A stretch of 57,699 nucleotides of DNA from an uncultured Alistipes sp. (GTDB lineage: Bacteria > Bacteroidota > Bacteroidia > Bacteroidales > Rikenellaceae). The translations under genes and the position numbers were made by a program. The notes beneath the pieces are model-generated. The model had not been told where the DNA came from. It searched no databases and was given only the letters and a program-made list of their open reading frames with translations. The stretch lies in contig CAJGEC010000012.1 of the NCBI GenBank assembly GCA_904502285.1, positions 1 to 57,699 on the forward strand, read 5' to 3'. Shown here one piece after another: positions 1-6,648 of the stretch (positions are counted from its first letter, which is position 1; every line of letters begins with the position of its first letter).

Positions 1-419
1 ATATCACACTTGTTCAAGAAAACAACGATGCGTGGTACGTTTACCTGCTTTGCAAGAAGTACGTGCTCGTTAGTCTGAGGCATAGGACCATCAGTAGCAG
101 CAACTACAAGGATAGCACCATCCATCTGAGCAGCACCAGTAACCATGTTCTTTACGTAGTCGGCGTGACCTGGACAGTCTACGTGAGCGTAGTGACGGTT
201 TGCAGTCTGATACTCAACGTGTGAAGTGTTGATGGTGATACCACGCTCCTTCTCCTCAGGTGCGTTATCGATAGAGTCGAATGAACGAAGCTCTGAAAGA
301 CCAGCCTTAGCGAGAACAGTTGTGATAGCAGCAGTAAGAGTAGTCTTACCGTGGTCAACGTGACCGATAGTACCGATGTTCACGTGAGGTTTCGAACGAT
401 CAAATTTTTCTTTTGCCAT
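1..419 (-). CDS. tuf: Elongation factor Tu, N-terminal part (cut by window edge)
   Basis: EF-Tu is the cytoplasmic GTPase that delivers aminoacyl-tRNA to the ribosome. The visible 139 residues are the start of the G domain. The P-loop (GHVDHGKTT), the switch II motif (DCPGHADY) and the start of the guanine-specificity motif (NKCD) are all present and intact. The reading frame begins with ATG at 419 (MAKEKFDRSKPH, the standard Bacteroidota EF-Tu start) and runs off the left edge, so domains II and III are not visible. It lies 105 bases downstream of a tRNA-Thr/Tyr/Gly cluster on the same strand and has no obvious promoter of its own, so it is probably co-transcribed with the tRNAs. Identification is essentially certain. 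Confidence 0.98.
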   Translation of the reverse strand, partial: MAKEKFDRSKPHVNIGTIGHVDHGKTTLTAAITTVLAKAGLSELRSFDSIDNAPEEKERGITINTSHVEYQTANRHYAHVDCPGHADYVKNMVTGAAQMDGAILVVAATDGPMPQTNEHVLLAKQVNVPRIVVFLNKCD

Positions 420-524
420 AGTAATATAAGTTTTTAAGTTTTAAAGTTACTATTCCTTAATTCTACAGACTTAACGCGCAACACACACCTATCTTAGGCA
501 TCGTGCTACACGCAGACTGTTATG

Positions 525-597
525 AGCGGAAGACGAGGCTCAAACTCGCGACCCATAGCTTGGAAGGCTATTGCTCTATCAACTGAGCTACTTCCGC
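525..597 (-). tRNA. tRNA-Gly (anticodon TCC)
   Basis: A 73-nt cloverleaf on the minus strand. The acceptor arm GCGGAAG pairs with CTTCCGC. The anticodon stem ATAGC/GCTAT encloses the loop CTTCCAA, giving anticodon TCC. The T arm carries the usual TTTGAGC-type loop. The discriminator base is T and CCA is not encoded. It is the last tRNA of the cluster before tuf. Confidence 0.95.
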
Positions 598-670
598 AAA
601 AATACACCGTTCAGAGCTTGTCTATCGCCCGCAACTTGCAAGCACCTACAACTCCGACCGGTTATCATCG

Positions 671-753
671 TGGGAAGAGATGGATTCGAACCACCGAAGG
701 TAAAAACCAGCAGATTTACAGTCTGCCCCATTTGGCCACTCTGGTATCTTCCC
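671..753 (-). tRNA. tRNA-Tyr (anticodon GTA)
   Basis: An 83-nt class II tRNA with a long variable arm. The acceptor stem is GGGAAGA/TCTTCCC, the anticodon loop CTGTAAA gives GTA, and the T loop is TTCGAATC. The discriminator base is A and CCA is not encoded. It sits between tRNA-Thr and tRNA-Gly in a tRNA-tuf transcription unit. Confidence 0.96.
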
Positions 754-789
754 AATATGTCTGAACTTCGAAACACGTTTCAAGTTCTG

Positions 790-863
790 AGCCGATGGAG
801 GGATTCGAACCCCCGACCAGCTGATTACAAATCAGCTGCTCTGGCCAACTGAGCTACATCGGC
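790..863 (-). tRNA. tRNA-Thr (anticodon TGT)
   Basis: A 74-nt cloverleaf. The acceptor stem is GCCGATG/CATCGGC. The anticodon stem GCTGA/TCAGC encloses TTTGTAA, giving anticodon TGT (codon ACA). It is the first gene of the tRNA-Thr/Tyr/Gly-tuf unit and lies about 20 bases after a near-perfect promoter at 883-913. CCA is not encoded. Confidence 0.96.
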
Positions 864-882
864 ATATGACCATTTCGGGTTG

Positions 883-913
883 CAAAGGTACGAACATTTT
901 TCATATTTGCAAA
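883..913 (-). promoter_or_regulatory. Promoter of the tRNA-tuf unit
   Basis: On the minus strand TTTG (910-913) is followed after 19 bases by TACCTTTG (883-890). This is the Bacteroidota sigma-ABfr consensus with ideal spacing. Transcription should start around 877, just ahead of tRNA-Thr. Confidence 0.85.
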
Positions 914-1173
914 TTTTTTGCAAACTTTTTTCAAAAAAATATTCAAACAAGCCCTTTCAAAGAACTAACCGCCACATATCGCTACGCTTTAGCGGAAAAT
1001 CGAGTGCAAATATATAACTATTTTGTGAAACACGAAACACTATTGCCATTTTTTTTTGTGATAACCCTATTTTTTTTCGTATTGTCCCAGTTTTCAGGGT
1101 TATACCTATATATATAATATTAGTTTTACGTATAGCTCCATCGAAAACAATTATAAATTTTATGTCACTGAAA

Positions 1174-1205
1174 TTTGGCAACTACAACTCAAGTAGTTAT
1201 CTTTG
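1174..1205 (+). promoter_or_regulatory. Promoter of the FKBP/SlyD gene
   Basis: TTTG at 1174-1177 and TATCTTTG at 1198-1205 are separated by 20 bases, matching the Bacteroidota consensus. The predicted transcription start is near 1212, about 40 bases before the ATG at 1252. Confidence 0.8.
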
Positions 1206-1251
1206 CAACACTTTTTAGAAAAAAGGGTTATTAACTTAAAAAAACTGAGAT

Positions 1252-1806
1252 ATGAAAGTAGAGCAGGGTAAGACCGTATATGTAGATTATACACTTACAG
1301 TAGATGGTCAGATTGCAGACCAGTCACAGCCAGGACAGCCATTGCAGTACATCTGCGGTATGGGTATGTTGCTTCCAAAGTTCGAGGAGGCAGTTATGGG
1401 CAAGGAGCCAGGTGAGTCAGTATCATTCACCCTTGAGCCAAAGGATGGTTACGGTGAGACAGTTGCCGAGGCTATCGTTGATTTGCCTAAGACTATCTTT
1501 ATGATCGACGGCAAAGTTGCTGAGGACATCCTCTTCGTAGGTAGCCAGATTCCTATGTCTACAGCCGAGGGTCAGCATATGATGGGCGTTGTTAAGGAGG
1601 TTAAGGAGGAGACCGTAGTTATGGACTTCAACCACCCTATGGCAGGCAAGACCTTGAACTTCAGCGTTACTGTTGCTGATGTACGCGACACTACTCCAGA
1701 GGATCTTTCAAAGATTATGGGTGGTGGTTGCGGTTGTGGCGACTGCGGTGGTAGCTGTGGCGACCACGAGTGCGGTGACGGCTGCGACTGTGGCGGTTGC
1801 AACTAA
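1252..1806 (+). CDS. slyD: FKBP-type peptidyl-prolyl isomerase, SlyD-like, with Cys-rich tail
   Basis: A 184-aa cytoplasmic prolyl isomerase and chaperone of the SlyD family. The N-terminal half-FKBP domain (about 1-68, containing GKTVYVDYTL and the VMGKEPGE turn) is split by the insert-in-flap chaperone domain (about 70-125). The fold resumes at the diagnostic NHPMAGKTLNF motif near residue 128. The C-terminus from about residue 157 is a glycine-rich tail with eight cysteines (160, 162, 165, 169, 174, 178, 180 and 183) and one histidine. E. coli SlyD has a histidine-rich nickel-binding tail in this position, so metal binding is likely, but the preferred metal may differ. The gene is monocistronic, with its own promoter and a strong terminator at 1828-1863. 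Confidence 0.93.
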   Translation: MKVEQGKTVYVDYTLTVDGQIADQSQPGQPLQYICGMGMLLPKFEEAVMGKEPGESVSFTLEPKDGYGETVAEAIVDLPKTIFMIDGKVAEDILFVGSQIPMSTAEGQHMMGVVKEVKEETVVMDFNHPMAGKTLNFSVTVADVRDTTPEDLSKIMGGGCGCGDCGGSCGDHECGDGCDCGGCN

Positions 1807-1827
1807 TCGACCCCCGATCAAAGAAGA

Positions 1828-1863
1828 AGGGCGTGTTCTCTATCGAACACGCCCTATCTTTTT
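1828..1863 (+). terminator. Intrinsic terminator after the FKBP gene
   Basis: A perfect 11-bp stem, AGGGCGTGTTC (1828-1838) and GAACACGCCCT (1845-1855), with a 6-nt loop is followed by ATCTTTTT. Confidence 0.85.
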
Positions 1864-1883
1864 AGAGTTTGTCTCCAATAGTC

Positions 1884-2750
1884 CTATTTATACACAACCT
1901 CTACATTATAACGATAGACAAATCGCTCTCCCTCGCTGGAGTACCACGACTCATTAACATCGCAACTTGATGGGCGACCCTTCTGATCGTACTTCCACTC
2001 AAACTCCACCTCCGAAGATTTACGAGGATTACCACCATTCTTGGCAATGGTAGACTCAAGTGATGCTACAAGGTTATTAGATTTTGCACCTGTCAGGCCT
2101 AACGCCTCACAAAGTGGCGTGGGAAGCATCACATCTAAGCTGCAGTATAAGCACACCAAGTTATTTAGATTCATATTGACCATACTCTGGCTCTGGGCAT
2201 TGTATGACAAACTACACTCTGTTGTCTCATCTGATGCCGCGCAACTAACTTTGGTCATATTGCCACCTTTCCACTCGTAGTTATAGACATAAGTCTGGCC
2301 ATCCTCAAATATATACTGAGACAGATAGCCATTACTATACTTATACTCGTCGCCCATAACATCATCCTTAACGAGTCCATTGCTATCAAGAAATAGTTGA
2401 AACTCCTCACCTGACTCATCATCACTTGAGTCGAGCAACTTAATCGTAATCTTATCCTTTGCCGTGTACTCAACACCAATCCTCTCCCAATCCGAGTATT
2501 CAGGGTTCACCAAATTGTTCTCCGCGTAGTAGACCTCGACGATTTTGTCACCCTCATACTTGAATTGGAGGATTACATCATTGTTATTGTCAATATCCTT
2601 AATAGTAAGTTTTGACACTAAATTGCTCTCTGGCTCCTCAGCAGGAGGGTTTGTACCACCATCCTCAACACCATTCGTTGTAGTACAAGAGAACATTACA
2701 CTCATCAGCACGAGTGACACAACCATAAGTAAACCTTTCAAACTCTTCAT
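1884..2750 (-). CDS. Lipoprotein of unknown function (DUF4595-like)
   Basis: A 288-aa predicted lipoprotein. The signal peptide ends in a lipobox with Cys22 (VMFSCTTT) and is followed by a low-complexity, Pro/Glu-rich linker. The body is built of short beta-strand motifs of the type FKYEGDKIVEVYY, YKYSNGYL and YNYEWKGGNM, which resemble YD/RHS-like or DUF4595-type repeats. The family assignment is from memory and not certain. The C-terminal half (SMVNMNLNNL, GLTGAKSNN, WKYDQKGRP) clearly resembles the partial gene at 57321-57699, so this is a paralogous pair. It probably faces the periplasm or the cell surface. It is transcribed alone from a TATATTTG promoter at 2779-2786. No catalytic motif is visible. 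Confidence 0.75.
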   Translation of the reverse strand: MKSLKGLLMVVSLVLMSVMFSCTTTNGVEDGGTNPPAEEPESNLVSKLTIKDIDNNNDVILQFKYEGDKIVEVYYAENNLVNPEYSDWERIGVEYTAKDKITIKLLDSSDDESGEEFQLFLDSNGLVKDDVMGDEYKYSNGYLSQYIFEDGQTYVYNYEWKGGNMTKVSCAASDETTECSLSYNAQSQSMVNMNLNNLVCLYCSLDVMLPTPLCEALGLTGAKSNNLVASLESTIAKNGGNPRKSSEVEFEWKYDQKGRPSSCDVNESWYSSEGERFVYRYNVEVVYK

Positions 2751-2778
2751 AGTATAATATTTTAAATATTTTCTAACT

Positions 2779-2786
2779 CAAATATA
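2779..2786 (-). promoter_or_regulatory. -7 box of the 288-aa lipoprotein gene
   Basis: The minus strand reads TATATTTG 29 bases upstream of the ATG at 2750. No clear -33 TTTG was found. Confidence 0.55.
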
Positions 2787-2819
2787 CTCAATAATTTACA
2801 ATCCTATAAACGCTACCCG

Positions 2820-5800
2820 TTACTTAACTATCGGGCGAATGATATAACCATAGGAGTAGCTATCTGCCGTAAGGCGATAGGCTTCATGAGGCTCTGCACC
2901 CCAAGAGTCGTCACCACCTAAGCCACGCTGAGCGAGGTCTACGTGCAAAACCACCTCCCTACGAGGCTCTATATCCGAGTAGTGCATCTGCTTCTTCGTA
3001 AGACCAGGGTCGAGATCCTCCGAACGGTAAGGCATTGCACTCACACTAAGGGGTTGCAGACCCTCCACACGGACACCTATGCCCTCATCGTTGGTAAGCT
3101 CCAGCCAACGCACATCGCTCTTATTTCCCGACTCCTGAGGGCGCACGTATGGGAACAACTGCTCGTCGGTACTCTGCTCGTAGAGGCCCACAAACGACGA
3201 CTCCTTGCGATCCGAGTAGTTCTCCCAAGGGCCTCGGCCATAATATGTGAAGTCTTTGTAATCCTCGCCAAAGATCATACGCATACCCAGACGAGGCAAC
3301 TCTGGCACAAACTCGCCCTTACGTTCCCAATCGACCTCAACCTTGAGCGAGCCATCGGCCATAAAGGTATAGGTCGTGGTAAAGAGCGACGGAGCATCGA
3401 CCAACTCCCTCACATTGCGCACAACTACCCTATCCTCAAACTCTTCGACAGAGGAGTCGATGGTGCGACCACGATTCGTGCGCCACACATTTGCCGTGCG
3501 TTGGAAACCTGCACCCCAGTCGTTATCTGTTGGCGCACGCCAGAACCAAGGTTCAGGCAACTGCACCATAATATCTTTACCATCTGCGACATATCGTTCC
3601 AAGCGGCCATTTCGCGTGTTAAACAAGACACCCACCTCTTTGGCGTATGCCACCAACCAGCCCTCGCCACGCTCAATCTCAAGAGTTCCCGTAGGTGCGG
3701 TATGGTCGAAATCATAGTCGCTCAAGGCGATTTGCTCCATTGCTACGACATAGTCCATAGGAATAAGCGGATGTGAGAGGCGTTGCTTAGCATAGAGGTT
3801 CAGCATATACTCCTTGCCAGCCATCTTCTCAGGCAACTCGACACCCACAACCACACTCTCTCCAGCCTTGCAACTCACCCCTTTAATCTCGTTAGAGGCT
3901 ACTGAATGGCCTTCGCACAACACCTCATAGCTGAAGGCATACTCTGATAAGTCGCTGAAATTGAAGTCGTTGATTATTCTAACTTTACCATCATCAACCA
4001 TCTCGAAGTTGATATCCTGGTAGACCTTCTTCACCTCGTTAAGGCCAGGATGTGGTGTGCGGTCGGCAGAGACTACGCCATTGCAGCAGAAGTTCTCGTC
4101 GTGGGGGTACATCCAAGCGCCGAAATCACCGCCATAGCCCCAGTAGTGGCGACCATCACGGCCCGTAGCATCTATACCCTGATCTACCCAGTCCCAGATA
4201 AAGCCACCCTGCATATGTGGATGACCCTCCATAATATCGAAATACTCTCTGAAGTTACCCGTCGAGTTACCCATAGCGTGGGCAAACTCACACAAAATAT
4301 ATGGCTTACGCATATCGGTACGCTCGGCATAGCGACGGAATTCATTCATCGGTGGGTACATCGGACAGACGATATCGGTATGTGGTCCGCCATAGCCCTG
4401 CTCCAACTGCACGAAGCGAGTCCTATCACGTCTCTTAATCCACTCATACATCTCACCATAGACCTCGCCATCACTACTCTCATTACCCATCGACCAGAGG
4501 ATTACCGAGGGGTGGTTCTTATCACGCTCGACCATAGCGCGGACACGGTCGTGGTGCGCACCCTTCCACTCGGCACGATGCGAGGGGTGGAACTCTGGGT
4601 ACGACTCATGCCAACCCGTGCCACAGCCGTGCGCCTCGATATTTGCCTCATCTACGAGCAAGATGCCGTACTCGTCGCAGAGGTCATACCACTCGGTAGG
4701 CTGAGGGTAGTGGCTCGTGCGCACAGCATTGATGTTGTGCTGCTTCATCAGGGCGATATCCTTAAGCATCAGTTCGCGGTTGATGACGTGGCCCGTAGCA
4801 GGGTTATGCTCGTGGATGTTCACTCCGTTAATCATCAGTCGCTTACCATTGAGCAACAACTGCGCATCACGAATCTCGACCTTGCGGAAACCTGTGCGAA
4901 CAGAGGTAGCCTCCACAACCTCTCCAGCATCACTCCTAAGCACCACCACCGTAGTATAGAGGTTGGGATGCTCGTCGCTCCACTGCTTGACCTTGGCCAC
5001 AACCTTAGTAAAGGTAAGTTCAAGGCTCGCTCCGCCATCTATGGCGACCTCTCGCTTCTGATTTACTATAGAGAGGCCCTTGGCATCGACGAGGAACAAC
5101 TCTGCAACACCGCTAAACGGCTCTTTGCCACTATTCTCTAACGTCACACGTGCATCCAATAGACCACTCTTATACCCCTTGTCCAAGTCGGCAATAACAA
5201 AAGCATCGGCAATGCGCACATCATCAACGCTATAGATCTTTACACCTCGGTCGAAGCCCGACAGACGCCAGAAGTCCTGATCCTCAAGGTAAGAGCCATC
5301 CGACCAGCGGTAGCCCTTCACCGCAAGGAGATTTTTTCCCGAAACGATATAAGGCGTGATGTCGAACTCCACCGCCGTCTTCGTACCCTCGGCATAGCCC
5401 ACCGATGAGCCATTGAGCCACACCTCCATAGCGGCCAAGCCCGACTCGAAGTGGAGAATCACACGTCTACCCTCCCACGCCTCAGGCACCTGGAAGCTAT
5501 GTCGATAGCACCCCGTGGGGTTATCGTCGTGTGGTATAAAGGGTGGGTTCTTCGGAAATGGGTAGTTCACATTGGTATATATAGGCACTCCATAGCCATT
5601 AATCTCCCAATTACCTGGCACAGGCATAGTTGCCCACTCTCTATCGTCATAGCCCACAGCCTCGAAACCTTCGGGGGCTTCGGCAGGGGTTGCTGTCCAA
5701 TGAAACTTCCAATCCCCACTGATATCCTTGACCCACTGCGATGCACCACGAGAGAGTGCCTCGGCAAAAGAGGTATAAGGGGTAAGCGTAGCCCTCGCGG

Positions 5801-5912
5801 GGAGCTTATTTATAGCAAACACCTCTGGTTGCTCCCAGTAGGGATGCTCCTCGGCAGAGGCAACGAGGCATCCTATGCACAAAAATAGAAGAGCGAGTAA
5901 TGAGCGTTTCAT
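2820..5912 (-). CDS. lacZ: Beta-galactosidase, glycoside hydrolase family 2, secreted
   Basis: A 1030-aa family GH2 enzyme expected to release terminal beta-galactose from oligosaccharides in the periplasm or at the surface. It starts with a signal peptide (about residues 1-20, ending LVASA). The GH2 order follows: sugar-binding jelly roll (about 50-230, with GNWEINGYGVPIYTN), immunoglobulin-like domain, TIM barrel (about 345-645), and the C-terminal Bgal_small_N beta-sandwich (about 750-1028). The acid/base is E478 in LWSMGNESSDG and the nucleophile is E542 in LCEFAHAMGNS. Length matches E. coli LacZ (1024 aa) plus the signal peptide. The gene follows the nitroreductase gene with a 3-base gap, so the two are co-transcribed. 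No obvious terminator is seen before the next gene. Other beta-linked substrates are possible for this family. Confidence 0.95.
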   Translation of the reverse strand: MKRSLLALLFLCIGCLVASAEEHPYWEQPEVFAINKLPARATLTPYTSFAEALSRGASQWVKDISGDWKFHWTATPAEAPEGFEAVGYDDREWATMPVPGNWEINGYGVPIYTNVNYPFPKNPPFIPHDDNPTGCYRHSFQVPEAWEGRRVILHFESGLAAMEVWLNGSSVGYAEGTKTAVEFDITPYIVSGKNLLAVKGYRWSDGSYLEDQDFWRLSGFDRGVKIYSVDDVRIADAFVIADLDKGYKSGLLDARVTLENSGKEPFSGVAELFLVDAKGLSIVNQKREVAIDGGASLELTFTKVVAKVKQWSDEHPNLYTTVVVLRSDAGEVVEATSVRTGFRKVEIRDAQLLLNGKRLMINGVNIHEHNPATGHVINRELMLKDIALMKQHNINAVRTSHYPQPTEWYDLCDEYGILLVDEANIEAHGCGTGWHESYPEFHPSHRAEWKGAHHDRVRAMVERDKNHPSVILWSMGNESSDGEVYGEMYEWIKRRDRTRFVQLEQGYGGPHTDIVCPMYPPMNEFRRYAERTDMRKPYILCEFAHAMGNSTGNFREYFDIMEGHPHMQGGFIWDWVDQGIDATGRDGRHYWGYGGDFGAWMYPHDENFCCNGVVSADRTPHPGLNEVKKVYQDINFEMVDDGKVRIINDFNFSDLSEYAFSYEVLCEGHSVASNEIKGVSCKAGESVVVGVELPEKMAGKEYMLNLYAKQRLSHPLIPMDYVVAMEQIALSDYDFDHTAPTGTLEIERGEGWLVAYAKEVGVLFNTRNGRLERYVADGKDIMVQLPEPWFWRAPTDNDWGAGFQRTANVWRTNRGRTIDSSVEEFEDRVVVRNVRELVDAPSLFTTTYTFMADGSLKVEVDWERKGEFVPELPRLGMRMIFGEDYKDFTYYGRGPWENYSDRKESSFVGLYEQSTDEQLFPYVRPQESGNKSDVRWLELTNDEGIGVRVEGLQPLSVSAMPYRSEDLDPGLTKKQMHYSDIEPRREVVLHVDLAQRGLGGDDSWGAEPHEAYRLTADSYSYGYIIRPIVK

Positions 5913-5915
5913 AGG

Positions 5916-6545
5916 CTATTTAAGTATTAGATCATCGAGTGATAGTTTGGGAACATAGTGGATATCGTTATTGCGATAGTAGGTGAGAGAGTCGCCCTCG
6001 TGACACTCCACGAGCTCTATACTCTCCTTTGGGCGACCAATGGCCAACACCAACAATGGCTCGTAGGCGAGGTTGAGCGCCTCTTTGATAGGCTCGTGGT
6101 CGAAGGCGCCGATGCAGATACCGCCCAAGCCAATCTCCGTCGCCTGCAACAGCATCGACTGAGCAACGATGCCGAGGTCCATATCTACATATTTCGACTC
6201 CTCAACCGTAGAGCATATCACCACAAAGGCATTAGGTTCGCTGCCCGGAAATGGCAGATGCAGTTCGGGCAAAGCACCTCCGAGACGTATATGGCTAAGC
6301 ACCTTATCGCTCTCATCCTTTAGCACTGGTCTGAAGCGTAACACCTGCTGATTACGTGCCGAAGGGCATAGCGTAGCGACCTCGATGATACGTCGCAACT
6401 GGTCTTGGCGTACCACGAAGGAGTTGTCGTAGCCACGATAGCTACGATTATGCTGTAGGAGTCTGCGGAGTGTCGCCGTGCGACGCTTTGTAGGTTGTGA
6501 GGCTCGGTAGTCCTCCATCTTTTTTTCAAGGTAGTTATCCGCCAT
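5916..6545 (-). CDS. Nitroreductase family protein
   Basis: A 209-aa FMN-dependent NAD(P)H oxidoreductase of the nitroreductase superfamily. The N-terminal region contains RRTATLRRLLQHNRSYR and the FMN-binding arginine region. RRIIEVATLCPSARNQQ near residue 55 and GLGGICIGAF near residue 138 are typical of the fold. The physiological substrate (quinone, nitro compound or flavin) cannot be inferred. It is the first gene of a two-gene unit with the beta-galactosidase. Its promoter is TATATTTG at 6567-6574, about 21 bases from the ATG. Confidence 0.88.
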   Translation of the reverse strand: MADNYLEKKMEDYRASQPTKRRTATLRRLLQHNRSYRGYDNSFVVRQDQLRRIIEVATLCPSARNQQVLRFRPVLKDESDKVLSHIRLGGALPELHLPFPGSEPNAFVVICSTVEESKYVDMDLGIVAQSMLLQATEIGLGGICIGAFDHEPIKEALNLAYEPLLVLAIGRPKESIELVECHEGDSLTYYRNNDIHYVPKLSLDDLILK

Positions 6546-6566
6546 AGGTCAATATTTTTGGTAATA

Positions 6567-6574
6567 CAAATATA
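6567..6574 (-). promoter_or_regulatory. -7 box of the nitroreductase-lacZ unit
   Basis: The minus strand reads TATATTTG 21 bases upstream of the start codon at 6545, leaving a very short leader. Confidence 0.6.
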
Positions 6575-6590
6575 CTAAATTATTACCAAT

Positions 6591-6626
6591 AAAAAAACGA
6601 TGCGCCCACTTTAAAAGTAGGCGCAC
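6591..6626 (-). terminator. Intrinsic terminator after the 910-aa lipoprotein gene
   Basis: On the minus strand a GC-rich hairpin (GTGCGCCTACTT, loop, AAGTGGGCGCAT) is followed by CGTTTTTTT. Confidence 0.8.
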
Positions 6627-6648
6627 CGCAAATATATGTTAGACTACG

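Larger units (their letters stand above)
864..1251. other. Divergent intergenic region between tRNA-Thr and the FKBP gene
   Basis: These 388 bases have no convincing gene. They hold the minus-strand tRNA promoter (883-913) and the plus-strand FKBP promoter (1174-1205). Between them is AT-rich DNA with an inverted repeat, ATAACCCT (1061-1068) and AGGGTTAT (1096-1103), whose role is unknown. Confidence 0.6.

Noticed and set aside
1061..1103. Inverted repeat ATAACCCT/AGGGTTAT
   Set aside because: Short arms, a 27-base spacer and AT-rich surroundings. It could easily occur by chance, so it is noted only in the intergenic entry.
4050..5141. 363-codon open frame on the plus strand
   Set aside because: Antisense to the catalytic part of the beta-galactosidase gene, which has intact active-site motifs. 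It is a shadow frame.
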